DNA of 64,000 bases from positions 7,130,001 to 7,194,000 of the forward strand of contig CP036279.1 of NCBI GenBank assembly GCA_007748055.1, given 5' to 3'. The DNA comes from Kolteria novifilia. GTDB taxonomy: Bacteria; Planctomycetota; Planctomycetia; Kolteriales; Kolteriaceae. Both the position numbers and the translations under genes were made by a program. Positions 27,993-37,105 of this stretch are shown in pieces; within the stretch, counting starts at the first letter, position 1, and each line of letters opens with the position of its first letter. The notes beneath the pieces are model-generated. The model was given only the letters and a program-made list of their open reading frames with translations. It had not been told where the DNA came from and did no database searches.

Positions 27993-28583
27993 AAAACCCC
28001 TTGGGCCCTTTCCTTTTCTCCTTCAATAGTCGCACCACTCGATCACCATCCAACCTCTTTATCGCCCCTTCACCTAGACGTTTTGTTCAGGCACTCTCTC
28101 GCGCGGCATGGGAAAGCGTCGTGCCATCCGTCCAGTCCAGTGTCCGACAGACCGCGCTAGCTTCCTCTTCGCGCGGAGAAGGCGTCTCCCTGCGCGTTCG
28201 CGCGCGATCAGTCGGACGGCGTCAATAGTGGGGATGCGGGAGCAAGTGGACCAACCAAGGAACACGGTGGTCGACAAGCTCGAGTAAGGCGACGAACACG
28301 GTTCCGAAGGAAAAGCGAACCAGACCGATCGATACCCTTTTTCAAGCCACCGCGAAGACCCGAACTTGCCGTGTCACTTCTACGTTTTTACAGGGAAATG
28401 AGGCATCAATCATGGGCGTGACTGCCTGGTGCTTGGGCGATCGCGACGCCTTTTGCGAGCCGCGTCCAAAGGGCCAACGACAAGCGAGAGGAAATTCTTT
28501 CCTTTCGTATCTCCTTTGACTGATGCGGGTTCTTGCTTGCCTCGACGAATCTCCGCAACCTTCCTTCGGCTAGAGCCCGACTT

Positions 28584-28600
28584 GCGGCACACCACTTGCG
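28584..28600 (+). promoter_or_regulatory. Sigma-54 promoter of small RNA 2
   Basis: GCGGCACACCACTTGCG keeps GG (28586-28587) and GC (28598-28599) at the required 10-base spacing. The bases between promoter and transcript differ from copy 1, while the -24 and -12 elements and the predicted transcript are conserved. Confidence 0.7.
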
Positions 28601-28610
28601 TTTCTTCTAC

Positions 28611-28673
28611 GGCATCGGTTCCCCAGCCTCCCTCCCACCCAACACATCCCAGGCCCCAAGGGAGGGAGGCTTT
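28611..28673 (+). ncRNA. Putative sigma-54-dependent small RNA, copy 2
   Basis: A transcript of about 63 nt is predicted. It has the same leader (GGCATCGGTTCCCC), the same 11-bp stem (28626-28636 with 28660-28670) and a loop two bases shorter than in copy 1. Only three Ts follow the stem. The copy lies 685 bases downstream of copy 1 in the same orientation. Confidence 0.68.
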
Positions 28674-28924
28674 CCCCCAATCACTACCGGCACGCGGGGT
28701 GACACGACGATGTCACCCCACGTGTTCTTTCCAATGACGAGTGACGTATTCGGTTCCATCTCTCGGCGATGCCCTGCCGGAGTCTCCATGCCGTCTCATG
28801 CTCACGCTAGCCTGAGCACGAACAAATGGCCTACCTTCGCATGAGCGAACGAGCCACCCGTGCGCGGGCAAGCTACGTAGCACCGCCGCCCCAACACGCC
28901 CACGTCGACGGGCCAACCTTGGCA

Positions 28925-30196
28925 CTATCGACCAGGAAACATTGTTTCCACATTGCCGCGGAGGATCTGGCGCGCCAAGCCAATCGCCCGCTCTTCGCTC
29001 CAACCCCGCGCCAGGACGTAGTCGTTCGCCAGGACGCGCGACAAGCAGCGCCGGTACATGTTGAACTTCGGCAGCACGAACTCCAGCTTGTAGGCGTCGC
29101 TGTAGTAACCGATCTGCTTGTTGATCGGCACCGCCTCGATCCGCGCGCGGAGATCGGTCTCGATGTAGGCTGGGATGTTCGAATACCACCAATGGCCGTT
29201 GGTGGTGACGTTGGGAAAGATCCACGAGAACGCGACCAGCTCTTGGTTCTGATTGCTGGTCAGCACCGAGATCGGAAAGGTCACCGCCTTCTTCTCGTTG
29301 AAGAGTCGATGGTACTGATGTAGCGAGGTCCGTCGATCGAAGAGATCCTGCCCCTGAAAGACCCCATCGGCGTAGACGCCACGAATGACGCCGATCATCA
29401 GGTCGAACGGCAGTGTGAACTCCTCGCAATAGTCCGCGAGCATAAAGAAGACGGCGTTCGAAAGCGTCCGCGCTTCCTCGGGCGATGCGTCTCCCTGGAT
29501 CACCTTGTCGAGGGCCCTGGAAGCCTCGCTCTCAGCGGGACGCATGGGAGCGAAATCGGGCGGCAACGAGATCGCGCAAGCGCGGGCGCCGCGAGCGGTG
29601 AACCGCTCGAAGAGGGCACCAATCCCCTTCTTTAACGACGCGATCGTACTCGCCGATTCGCCGGACGATGCTTCAAAGCGATTGCGGACCGACTCCTCGC
29701 CCAGCTTGAAGACCAGCTCATCCGTGCGGAGGCATGGGATGTAGCGTTTGGTATCGAACCCCTCCAGCGGATCGTCGAAGTCGTTGGTCAGGAAGATCCC
29801 TTCCAGACGGGTCTTCTCGAAGACGGTCTCGACCCAGTCGGACTTGGCCAACGTCGACTCGGCGGCGTCGAAGAGCCTTCGGGCGTTCTCGGGCGTGACC
29901 TCTTCGGCTTCGAAACCGAAGAACGTGCTCGCGAGTTCGACCAGCCAAGAGTACTGGACCGTGTTGCGAAGATGACCGAGATGGGTCGCCAATTGTTCGA
30001 TCTGATCGAAACCTTGATTGGTCTCGATCTTGTCCTTGGGCAATCCGGCGGAGTGGGCCAACTCGGTGTAGTAGTGGTAGCCGAGGATGTCGTTGAGACT
30101 CTTCGCGACCGGAGCGTGCGGGTTGATGTGCGAGTGTGGGTCAATCAGCGGGATCTTGACGAATTCCTCGTAGAGCCGCTGAGCGAGCGTATCCAT
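28925..30196 (-). CDS. Glucuronate (uronate) isomerase-like amidohydrolase
   Basis: A 423-residue metal-dependent TIM-barrel protein. The N-terminal strand ends in LIDPHSHINPHAP, the H-x-H metal motif of the amidohydrolase superfamily, and the C-terminal NKQIGYYSDAYKLEFVLPKF and WWYSNIP segments resemble the uronate isomerase (UxaC) branch. UxaC converts glucuronate or galacturonate to keto acids; this protein is some 45 residues shorter than the E. coli enzyme, so a related reaction on another sugar acid is possible. It is the downstream member of a minus-strand pair with the methyltransferase gene? No: the methyltransferase lies upstream at 30396, with a 199-base spacer, so they may be separate units. 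Confidence 0.78.
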   Translation of the reverse strand: MDTLAQRLYEEFVKIPLIDPHSHINPHAPVAKSLNDILGYHYYTELAHSAGLPKDKIETNQGFDQIEQLATHLGHLRNTVQYSWLVELASTFFGFEAEEVTPENARRLFDAAESTLAKSDWVETVFEKTRLEGIFLTNDFDDPLEGFDTKRYIPCLRTDELVFKLGEESVRNRFEASSGESASTIASLKKGIGALFERFTARGARACAISLPPDFAPMRPAESEASRALDKVIQGDASPEEARTLSNAVFFMLADYCEEFTLPFDLMIGVIRGVYADGVFQGQDLFDRRTSLHQYHRLFNEKKAVTFPISVLTSNQNQELVAFSWIFPNVTTNGHWWYSNIPAYIETDLRARIEAVPINKQIGYYSDAYKLEFVLPKFNMYRRCLSRVLANDYVLARGWSEERAIGLARQILRGNVETMFPGR

Positions 30197-30395
30197 GAGC
30201 GATACCTTCCTGTTCGGTGATGCGATAGTCAGATGGAAATGATAAGAATTCGCGGCCGACTTGCCCTACTTCCGAGGCGGCATCCAGCCGCGTAAACGGA
30301 CGGATCACCAAAGGCAGTCATCGCGGCGCGGGAAGACCTGGGCACCCCGAGCATCAATCCATCAAGGGAGCGGCATCACGTGGGTGATGGGACCG

Positions 30396-31175
30396 CTACC
30401 GCGGCCGGAGGCAGAGGAAGTCCTGATTGCAGGAGATGCGATAACCACCGCCGGGTTGGCGGAAGTTCTCATCCAGGAGGGTTCGCAACTCGTCGAGCGT
30501 CGGCATCTCCAGGTGGTCGGGGATGCCGTAGGAAAGCACCACTTGCGCGATCGCGCATGCGTCCTCGAACGAGGCGGCATCGATGTGTGACTCTCTGGTC
30601 GTCAACGTGCTTTCGAAATTGATCTCAGCTTCGCGCCGCAACGAGTCCCGCAGTTCCGAGACATCTTCCGGACTGCCACCAAAAGACCGCAGAAAGTTGC
30701 TGCATTGCGACCGCGGACTCTGGAGCACGACGACGAGCATCCCGCCCGGACGTACCCACCCCAACAGCCGACGAAGAATCGGGAGGCGATCGGCCCGATC
30801 GATGTAGTAGAAGACATGACAGCAGAGGACGAAGTCGGCGATCGCCGGCCCGAGCGGAGCACCGCCGATCGTCTCCCGGAGAACGCTCGCGTTGGGACAG
30901 TTCCGCTCAAGCTCCCGACGAAGATCCCGATTTGGTTCCAGCGCGATGGTCGTGCGGAACATCTCCGCCAAGGCGCCGGTGATGACACCCGATCCGGCAC
31001 CGACATCGAGAAAGACCTCGCGCTCGGGCATCGACGCTAGTTGACCGCGGAGCCAGGCGATCGCTTTCTTCTTCTGGTCCGTGCTCTTCAGGAAGGTTCC
31101 AAAGGCCTTCTTGTATTCCGGGGAGTCAAACGCGAGGCGATCCAGTCTCGCGGACATTTGTGCAGAAGCATGCAT
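30396..31175 (-). CDS. Class I SAM-dependent methyltransferase
   Basis: A 259-residue protein with a Rossmann-like methyltransferase fold. Motif I is VFLDVGAGSGVITG, the acidic residue after strand 2 lies in IALEPNRD, and motif IV/V corresponds to ADFVLCCHVFYYID followed by LGWVRPGGMLVVVL. The N-terminal helix LKSTDQKKKAIAWLRGQL precedes it. The substrate is unknown; the pattern with PxxGG fits small-molecule methyltransferases. It is divergent from the phytanoyl-CoA dioxygenase-like gene, with 298 bases between the two start codons where no clear promoter stands out. Confidence 0.82.
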   Translation of the reverse strand: MHASAQMSARLDRLAFDSPEYKKAFGTFLKSTDQKKKAIAWLRGQLASMPEREVFLDVGAGSGVITGALAEMFRTTIALEPNRDLRRELERNCPNASVLRETIGGAPLGPAIADFVLCCHVFYYIDRADRLPILRRLLGWVRPGGMLVVVLQSPRSQCSNFLRSFGGSPEDVSELRDSLRREAEINFESTLTTRESHIDAASFEDACAIAQVVLSYGIPDHLEMPTLDELRTLLDENFRQPGGGYRISCNQDFLCLRPR

Positions 31176-31473
31176 CGTACACCTACGCCAATCCTTCGTG
31201 TCATCGCTCGTCTACATCCTCTCTTACTACGACGGAAGAGAGGTTGCCGTTGGCCCCGCGACGTCCGACCGGTAGACTCGGGAGGATGGGTGACCGACCA
31301 ACGACGCCGCCCTCTTGCGGCGACGAGTGGGCCATGGGAAAAGGTTCCTCGTCGTCTCGGCGGCACACGACGGCGATGTTTTCGCCCGAGTCGCTCACCG
31401 AAACGTACCGGCCGTCCACGAGTCAGCTCCATGCCGGACCGCCGTGATCCACCTCCTCGCCCTGGAGATTGTC

Positions 31474-32301
31474 ATGCAACAGTTCGCCATTGTTCCGGAA
31501 CAAGCCGATCTCGACCGCCTCGATCGCCAGTTCGATTTCATTCCCTGCGAACCGACCGCGCCAAGCACGCTGTCGGCCGACAAGATCTCCCAGTTCAACG
31601 AGCAGGGCTTCCTCACCGGCATCACGATCTACAGCGCCGCCGAGATCGACCAGATACGCTCCTACTTCGACGCCCTACTGGAGCGCACGCTCGCCGAGGG
31701 AGGCGACGCCTATTCGATCAGCTCCGCCCACCTGCGCCATGGTCGCGTCTTCGATATCTTGACGGAACGCCGGATCGTCGCGTGTGTCCGCGACCTCTTC
31801 GGCGACGATGTGGTGGGATGGGGATCGCACTTCTTCTGCAAGCTGCCCGGCGACGGCAAGACGGTCGCTTGGCACCAGGATGCGAGCTACTGGCCCCTCA
31901 CGCCGACGCGGACCGTCACCGTCTGGCTCGCCATCGACGATGCGGACTGCGAGAACGGCTGCATGCAGTTCCTTCCCGCATCGCATCGGCACGGACATCT
32001 CCCCTACCGCGAGAGCGATACCGCCGAGCGAAATGTTCTCAACCAGACCGTCGATGCCGTCGAACGCTTTGGCGAACCGTCCAACTGCGTCCTCAAGGCG
32101 GGCGAAATCTCGATCCACTCGGACCTACTGCTGCACGGCTCGGGAGCGAACCTCTCCGAGAGGCGTCGCTGTGGTCTCACGCTCCGCTACTGCCCCACGA
32201 GCGTACGCGCCCACCTCGGCTGGAACGCGAAAGGGGTCGTCGTCTCCGGTTCGGACTCATCGGCCCATTGGGCCAATCCAAAGCGGCCGACATCGGAGTA
32301 G
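31474..32301 (+). CDS. Phytanoyl-CoA dioxygenase (PhyH) family protein 1
   Basis: A 275-residue Fe(II)/2-oxoglutarate oxygenase, started at ATG 31474 (GGAG 7 bases upstream). The iron ligands are His134 and Asp136 (AWHQDASYW) and the distal histidine His221 (LLLHGSGANLS), with Arg in the following SERRRCGLTLRY to bind 2-oxoglutarate. The family hydroxylates diverse small molecules; planctomycete genomes carry many, and the substrate here is unknown. It converges on the zinc-ribbon membrane protein with 39 bases between stops. A second PhyH gene lies 2 kb away on the other strand, only distantly similar. Confidence 0.88.
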   Translation: MQQFAIVPEQADLDRLDRQFDFIPCEPTAPSTLSADKISQFNEQGFLTGITIYSAAEIDQIRSYFDALLERTLAEGGDAYSISSAHLRHGRVFDILTERRIVACVRDLFGDDVVGWGSHFFCKLPGDGKTVAWHQDASYWPLTPTRTVTVWLAIDDADCENGCMQFLPASHRHGHLPYRESDTAERNVLNQTVDAVERFGEPSNCVLKAGEISIHSDLLLHGSGANLSERRRCGLTLRYCPTSVRAHLGWNAKGVVVSGSDSSAHWANPKRPTSE

Positions 32302-32340
32302 GGCCCCACAAGCCAACGACTACCCCGCTGGCAATCGCGA

Positions 32341-32877
32341 TCATTCCGCGACCGCTCCCCCTTTCCACACCATCGAAGCGCCTCCGACGACGCAAGTAGC
32401 GACGAATCCGAGGGCGAACGGGGCCCCTCGGTTCGAGTTCGAGAGCATGTTCACGACCCCAAAAAGCCCGAACGCCAAGAGCGCCACGCCCAGGATCCGA
32501 ACGGTGTATGGCCGCGACGCCGGCACGAGGAACGCCAGCGTTCCGCTCCAACAGAGCATCGCGAGCCCGAGAAAAAAGGGCAACGCGACCGCCCGTTTTT
32601 CCTCGGGGACCATCCCGATGATCGGCAGGAAGCCGATCCCGATGAAAATCAATCCGATGCCATAGATCCAGTGCTTGATCGGGACCGTTGGCCGGCGTCT
32701 GCGCCGCTTTCTCTTTCGATTGGGCTTTGGAGCCGGCTCGCTTAACCGAAGCGCGGGGGGCTCGCCAGCGACGGGAATGCGATCGTCGCAGCGTTTGCAG
32801 GGGATTCTCTTTCCGGCCAGTTTCTCGGGAACTCGGTAGCGGGCACCACAACCGCCACACTGAACGCGAATTGGCAT
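32341..32877 (-). CDS. Zinc-ribbon membrane protein
   Basis: A 178-residue protein. The first 30 residues form a zinc ribbon (C-x2-C in QCGGCGARY and C-x2-C in PCKRCDDR) of the kind often placed at the N-terminus of planctomycete proteins. A strongly basic linker (KPNRKRKRRRRR) follows, then four hydrophobic segments (about 70-90, 98-118, 123-145, 152-172). The topology puts the ribbon in the cytoplasm. The role is unknown; there is no enzymatic motif. Confidence 0.72.
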   Translation of the reverse strand: MPIRVQCGGCGARYRVPEKLAGKRIPCKRCDDRIPVAGEPPALRLSEPAPKPNRKRKRRRRRPTVPIKHWIYGIGLIFIGIGFLPIIGMVPEEKRAVALPFFLGLAMLCWSGTLAFLVPASRPYTVRILGVALLAFGLFGVVNMLSNSNRGAPFALGFVATCVVGGASMVWKGGAVAE

Positions 32878-33260
32878 GAAATCACCTACCGACCGGGCGG
32901 CCCCAGCATCCTCGGCGCGGACCCACGCATCACGCTATCTCACCCATGAGGAACGCCAATGAGTGTAATAAAAAGGCAGGCGGCAAACAAACGGCTACGA
33001 TCGGGAACGTGTTCGAAGGTCGGGGATATCGGCGAGTTGGTAGTCGCCACCGGACGAGTGCCATCACCCCGTCCCGAGAGGACAAGAGCGACCAGGTTCG
33101 AGATTGGCTGCGACCTTACCGGTTGCGAACGTTCTGAAATGGGGGATCATCTGGAACCACGCCCGGCACCACAAAGAGACCGAACCCGTTAAGCCACAAC
33201 AGGCTGGGGCAAGCAGGCCAGGTCGCAAGCAATGAACCGGGAAGGTGGGTGAAAGGAGAA
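32878..33260. other. Intergenic gap between tRNA-Lys and the zinc-ribbon protein
   Basis: A 383-base stretch. It includes the 3' trailer of the tRNA and the promoter region of the zinc-ribbon gene. I see no gene, and no hairpin strong enough to call. Confidence 0.45.
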
Positions 33261-33333
33261 TGCCCCCTTTCGGACTCGAACCGAAAACCTACTGATTAAG
33301 AGTCAGTTGCTCTACCGATTGAGCTAAAGGGGC
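33261..33333 (-). tRNA. tRNA-Lys (anticodon CTT)
   Basis: A 73-nt cloverleaf on the minus strand: acceptor GCCCCTT pairs with AGGGGGC plus discriminator A; D-arm AGCTCAATCGGTAGAGC; anticodon arm ACTGA-CTCTTAA-TCAGT with CTT at positions 34-36; T-arm TTCGG-TTCGAGT-CCGAA. CCA is not encoded. It reads lysine AAG codons. Confidence 0.95.
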
Positions 33334-34132
33334 ACCAGATTTTCTAGGGCAAAGGACAAGTCGTGTCCAGAGCAACCTGAAGAGCCGATCGACAGGACCA
33401 CCGGGAAGGTCGCCGATCCTCCCCTTCACACCGGGGCGAATGGTGCTCTCGATCCGGTCGTCGCCATCCCCGTCCGAGCAAGCACCTCCCCCCGCAAGAC
33501 ATCCCATCCGGGGCCAGCAACCTCCCCCTTTGAGCGCCGTTGCCTTCCCAGTCGAATCTCCGAGCCTCCGACTTGGCGCCGACAGCGATGACGAGACGAT
33601 CGTCACAACGGGGTGGGGTTCCGGGATCGAGGCCTGGCCAAGGGATCTCCACTGCTCGCTCCGAGAGCGACGAGGCCACCGCGCAGAGCCTTCATCAAAA
33701 ACCAACATTCCTAACGGAGTGAAGTTTGCACGAAACGGAGCCACATGGGGCATGCTCCCGTTGCTGACCTTTTCGACCACGGCTAGGATGACGATCGGCA
33801 CGGAGAAACGAAGGATCGATCCTAGACGCCCGGACAGCGACCGCGTGCCCCACCGAGAGGCCTCGACCAGAACGGAGCCTGATGCACTTCCTCACCGAAG
33901 CACATCTCCGCGATGGTACGGTGAGCAACGTATCAGTAACGAATCGCAAGTGAATGAAGAATCGTTCTTATCCGGTATGGCGACGGTTTCTATTCTCCGC
34001 GTTCGCCGACCGAGCGTATGGAACTCCACACAAAGACTCATCACCAAGTGATGAGGACCCGCGGAGTCTTGCTAGCAGGCTTCGAAAAACGACAAGACAT
34101 CCGTGTCGACGCATAGAGAACGGAGAGACCTT
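33334..34132. other. Non-coding stretch between tRNA-Lys and the small ORF
   Basis: An 800-base region with no supported gene. Open frames crossing it on the minus strand read into the tRNA and are artefacts. It contains a perfect 8-bp hairpin with a CAA loop (CTCATCAC/GTGATGAG, 34037-34055) 78 bases ahead of the small ORF at 34133, possibly an operator or a leader structure. Confidence 0.5.
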
Positions 34133-34246
34133 ATGAATCGCTGGCTGATCCAGATCGCTCTGATCTTGAGTGCAAGCATGTTTGGCGGGACAGGCGAATG
34201 CGTCATGCCTCTGCTCGGAGCATCTCCGTCGACCGTCTGCGCCTAG
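34133..34246 (+). CDS. Tiny hydrophobic secreted or membrane peptide (37 aa)
   Basis: ATG 34133 is preceded by GGAGAG at 6 bases and opens a 37-codon frame ending in TAG. The first 20 residues (MNRWLIQIALILSASMFGG) have an Asn-Arg start and a hydrophobic core like a signal peptide or membrane helix; the rest is small and contains two cysteines, one of them near the C-terminus. The last 4 bases overlap the convergent PhyH-2 gene. Nothing identifies a function. The ribosome binding site and signal-like N-terminus are the only support. Confidence 0.5.
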   Translation: MNRWLIQIALILSASMFGGTGECVMPLLGASPSTVCA

Positions 34247-34947
34247 ACCGACTGATACCACCGCAGCGGACTCGGCAATACCGTGGACGCGAACTCAAGA
34301 TGAAGCACTCGGCGATGGCTGGGGCTCGTCGCGGCCGAAGAAGCGTGTAGCAATAGCGGCCGCATCAGAAGAACATCATCTCGTTCCGCCAAGCACGTCT
34401 CTTCCCTCCCTGATTCACGTAATCTCGCGATCCGATCAGCCGGCAACTTACCACACCGATGGGACCCGGGAACGACGCGAAGAGGACCATTCTCCTCCCC
34501 ACAGCGATCGAGATGAATCCGTACAGCCAGCATCCCCTCAAGCACGTCCGTTGAAGGTTGAACGTGGTCGACTCCCTCCTTGACCGACCAGGGACCGTAT
34601 CCCGCGACTTCGTACCGCTCGCAGACTGCGATACTCAAATCTTGATGCCAGACGACTTTCCAGTTCGATTCGGGAGTCTTGTCAAAGAGAATGCCGCGGA
34701 CGGCGAAGCTGCTCCTTCCCAGGAGCGGTTCGACGAGCCTCTTAAGAGCCGGCGCCGCGGAAAGCTCCCGGACTTCGGGTACTTCGAGCATGTTTCGAGC
34801 ACCGCCGCGTCGAACGCCATCGGCCAGGCAGGGCTCCAGTCTCTCCGCAAGCCGGTCGATAAGCATCGACTCGAAGGGGGATGGGACGACCAACCACCCT
34901 TGGCGATCGAAGCGCTCGATATCCAATGGCGACTCCCTCCATGTCAC
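34243..34947 (-). CDS. Phytanoyl-CoA dioxygenase (PhyH) family protein 2
   Basis: A 234-residue Fe(II)/2-oxoglutarate oxygenase. The iron-binding H-x-D is His101/Asp103 in VWHQDLSIAV; the distal histidine is in PLLLHASSAATSPSHRRVLHLEF, which also supplies the arginine for 2-oxoglutarate. It is shorter than typical PhyH proteins (about 270). The thioredoxin-like gene stops 25 bases upstream on the same strand, so the two may be co-transcribed. The substrate is unknown. Confidence 0.86.
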   Translation of the reverse strand: MTWRESPLDIERFDRQGWLVVPSPFESMLIDRLAERLEPCLADGVRRGGARNMLEVPEVRELSAAPALKRLVEPLLGRSSFAVRGILFDKTPESNWKVVWHQDLSIAVCERYEVAGYGPWSVKEGVDHVQPSTDVLEGMLAVRIHLDRCGEENGPLRVVPGSHRCGKLPADRIARLRESGREETCLAERDDVLLMRPLLLHASSAATSPSHRRVLHLEFASTVLPSPLRWYQSV

Positions 34948-34972
34948 GCGGGATCTCCGAGAGAAGGCCCCG

Positions 34973-35533
34973 TCAGTCGCCGTGGATCTGCCGGAGACGC
35001 GGCGAGAGACGCAGCAGAAGTTGCATCCGCTCGAACTGGTCGAGCCAGTCCTGAACGACGCCGTCGAGATAGGACTCCTCCGGCTTCGTGAGCCCGGTCG
35101 CGCACGCGGCTCCTCCCAGACCGGAAGCGAGCTTGCGGTAGGCCGTCAATGTCTTGTCGCCGTAGGCACCGATGAACTTGTTCTCTTCGCTCAGGAACAC
35201 GACCACCGGAACCCGCTTCCCCCCGCCGATCGAGAGATGCTCTTGCAAGTCGGGGTGATCATCTCGGTCGACGAAACGCAGCTTGATGCGATCGTTGACC
35301 TCGGCGAATCGCTGGAAGATGGGGCACTGGTTGACACAATCCCCGCACCAGGCGCCGGCCAAGCATAGGACGCGCAACTCCCGCGTGAAGCCGGCAATCA
35401 ACGAACGTCGCGCATCGCTCAGTTTCAACTCGGCGTGAAACTCCTTCCAGCGCCGCTGATGCTCGTCGGAACCGTACTTGGCGAGAAACTCGTCGTAGCT
35501 GAGGGCTTGGTCGAACTTGTCCGCATAGTCCAT
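34973..35533 (-). CDS. Thioredoxin-family protein (W-C-G-D-C active site)
   Basis: A 186-residue cytosolic protein with a thioredoxin fold. The redox motif is W62-C63-G64-D65-C66 after the strand LRVLCLAG, and the cis-proline region is KRVPVVVFLS. An N-terminal helical stretch of about 45 residues and a long C-terminal helix extend the fold. The C-G-D-C variant differs from C-G-P-C and resembles other thioredoxin-like proteins with thiol reductase activity. GGAGAG precedes the ATG. The upstream 350 bases contain a family 1 repeat. Confidence 0.82.
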   Translation of the reverse strand: MDYADKFDQALSYDEFLAKYGSDEHQRRWKEFHAELKLSDARRSLIAGFTRELRVLCLAGAWCGDCVNQCPIFQRFAEVNDRIKLRFVDRDDHPDLQEHLSIGGGKRVPVVVFLSEENKFIGAYGDKTLTAYRKLASGLGGAACATGLTKPEESYLDGVVQDWLDQFERMQLLLRLSPRLRQIHGD

Positions 35534-35582
35534 GGATCTCTCCGTTGAATGGAAAATGGTCGGTGGTGATGTCGTGTTCTTT

Positions 35583-35747
35583 TAGCAGTCCGTTGACTTG
35601 AGCGGGGCAAAGCGAGAACAAGCCATGTTGGCCAAGATCAAGGAGAAGAAACGAAGGCGAAACTGTAGATTCGTCGAGTCTCTTTGACCCCGAGATTGGT
35701 CAATAAGGGCCGTTCGCGGCCGGCAGCAAATAGATCAACGGGCTGCT
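35583..35747. repeat. Dispersed palindromic-ended repeat, family 1, copy B
   Basis: A 165-base element with ends TAGCAGTCCGTTGA and TCAACGGGCTGCT. It aligns with copy A over its full length at roughly 80 % identity. Unlike copy A it does not end at a stop codon on either side. It contains a 20-codon ATG frame whose central peptide (AKIKE-K-KRRR-x-CRFVE) is also legible in copy A, though this could just reflect nucleotide identity. It fills most of the 354-base gap upstream of the thioredoxin-like gene. Confidence 0.8.
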
Positions 35748-35846
35748 CGTGCTCTTTTCCACCTTGAAGCTGGTGTTCGAGTAACCCCAACCCTTTGGCA
35801 CTGGCTGACAGGCAGTGGCACCCTACGTATTAGATGGACCAGTACA

Positions 35847-35870
35847 CAAGTCGTTGATCTATTCGCTGGC
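35847..35870. repeat. Fragment of family 1 repeat
   Basis: AAGTCGTTGATCTATTCGCT matches one end of the family 1 repeat (reverse complement of copies A and B, AGTCCGGTGATCTATTCGCT). It is 100 bases beyond copy B and 18 bases past the aroC stop codon. Confidence 0.55.
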
Positions 35871-35887
35871 GAGCTGGCCGATCGGTT

Positions 35888-36985
35888 TCAACGCGCGGGA
35901 TCGGTGCCGCATTGAGCGCGCCAACGAAGTAAGTGGTCGACCAGGACGAGCGCCATCATCGCCTCGCCCATGGGAACGAATCGAGGAAGGAGACAGGGGT
36001 CGTGACGGCCCTTCGTCACGATCTCGGCTGGCTCTCCCGAGGAAGTCACCGTCGGCTGAGACCGTGAAAGACTGCTCGTCGGTTTGATGGCCACCCGGCA
36101 AACGATCGGCTGCCCGCTGGTAATCCCTCCCAGCATGCCGCCATGGCGATTGCTTTCGGTGGTGATCTCTCCTCCGGAGGCCGCGAAGAGGTCGTTGTTC
36201 TCGCTTCCGCGCGCGGTCGCGACGCCGAAGCCGGCCCCGTACTCAACGCCGAGCACCGCGGGGAGGGAGAACATCGCCTTGGCCAGGTCCGCCTTGATCT
36301 TGTCGAAGACCGGCTCGCCCAAGCCCGCCGGGACGCTGGTCGCGACGAGTTCGCTGACGCCGCCGATGGAATCCTGGTCTTTTCGCACCTCGTCGATGAG
36401 CTTGATCATTTGATCGGCCGCGGCGCTGTCGGGACAGCGAACGATGTTCGCCTCGACCTGCTCAAGGGAAACCGACGCGGGGTCGGGAATGTCGGCGACG
36501 ATGGAACCGACTTGCTTGACGTAGCCGACAATCGCGATGCCCCGCTCGGCCAAGATCTTCTTGGCCACGGCTCCCGCCGCGACACGGGCGACGGTCTCAC
36601 GTGCGGAACTGCGTCCTCCGCCGCGATAATCGCGGAAGCCGAACTTCGCGTCGAAGGTATAGTCGGCGTGGCCCGGGCGGTACTTGTCCTTGATGTCGGC
36701 GTAGTCGCGACTTCGCTGATCCTTGTTGCGGATCAGGATGGCCAACGCGGTGCCGGTCGTTCGCCCCTCGAAAACGCCCGAAAGGATCTCGGGGTAGTCC
36801 GGCTCGTCGCGTTGGGTGGTGATCTTTGACTGGCCGGGGCGGCGCCGCTGGAGATCGGGAAGCAGGTCCTCCTCCGAGAGGCTCAAGCCTGGAGGAACTC
36901 CGTCGATGATGACGACATTTCCCGGCCCATGGGACTCACCGGCGGTGGTGATCCGAAAGACTTGTCCGAAGCTGTTCCCGGGCAT
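35888..36985 (-). CDS. aroC: Chorismate synthase
   Basis: A 365-residue enzyme that makes chorismate from EPSP, the last shared step of aromatic synthesis; it needs reduced FMN. I start it at ATG 36985 ([20 protein letters not shown]), the family N-terminus; a longer frame beginning at TTG adds an unrelated 22 residues. All three signature regions are present: [38 protein letters not shown] and the C-terminal [22 protein letters not shown]. No other shikimate gene is nearby, so it is a stand-alone copy. Confidence 0.97.
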   Translation of the reverse strand: MPGNSFGQVFRITTAGESHGPGNVVIIDGVPPGLSLSEEDLLPDLQRRRPGQSKITTQRDEPDYPEILSGVFEGRTTGTALAILIRNKDQRSRDYADIKDKYRPGHADYTFDAKFGFRDYRGGGRSSARETVARVAAGAVAKKILAERGIAIVGYVKQVGSIVADIPDPASVSLEQVEANIVRCPDSAAADQMIKLIDEVRKDQDSIGGVSELVATSVPAGLGEPVFDKIKADLAKAMFSLPAVLGVEYGAGFGVATARGSENNDLFAASGGEITTESNRHGGMLGGITSGQPIVCRVAIKPTSSLSRSQPTVTSSGEPAEIVTKGRHDPCLLPRFVPMGEAMMALVLVDHLLRWRAQCGTDPAR

Positions 36986-37105
36986 CCCCGTGTGACTTTC
37001 GTAGTTGGCGATGGTAGAACCGTCGAGCAAGGAGGCACGAACCTCCGGCAACCGAGGAGGAGCGATCCTCCGCTGGCATGACTAGCGAATCTGGGAGGCA
37101 AGGGC

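Larger units (their letters stand above)
27467..28924. other. 1.46 kb non-coding stretch with two small-RNA units
   Basis: No protein gene is supported on either strand; frames here lack ribosome binding sites and protein-like composition. Its notable contents are two homologous promoter-plus-hairpin units (27900-27992 and 28584-28673) and a 14-base palindrome before the first. A weakly conserved hairpin-like stretch around 28790-28815 is also present. Confidence 0.6.

Noticed and set aside
33289-33801. 170-codon minus-strand frame ending in APLAQSVEQLTLN
   Set aside because: Its end is a translation of the tRNA-Lys gene, a well-known artefact, and the rest lacks a ribosome binding site and protein-like composition.
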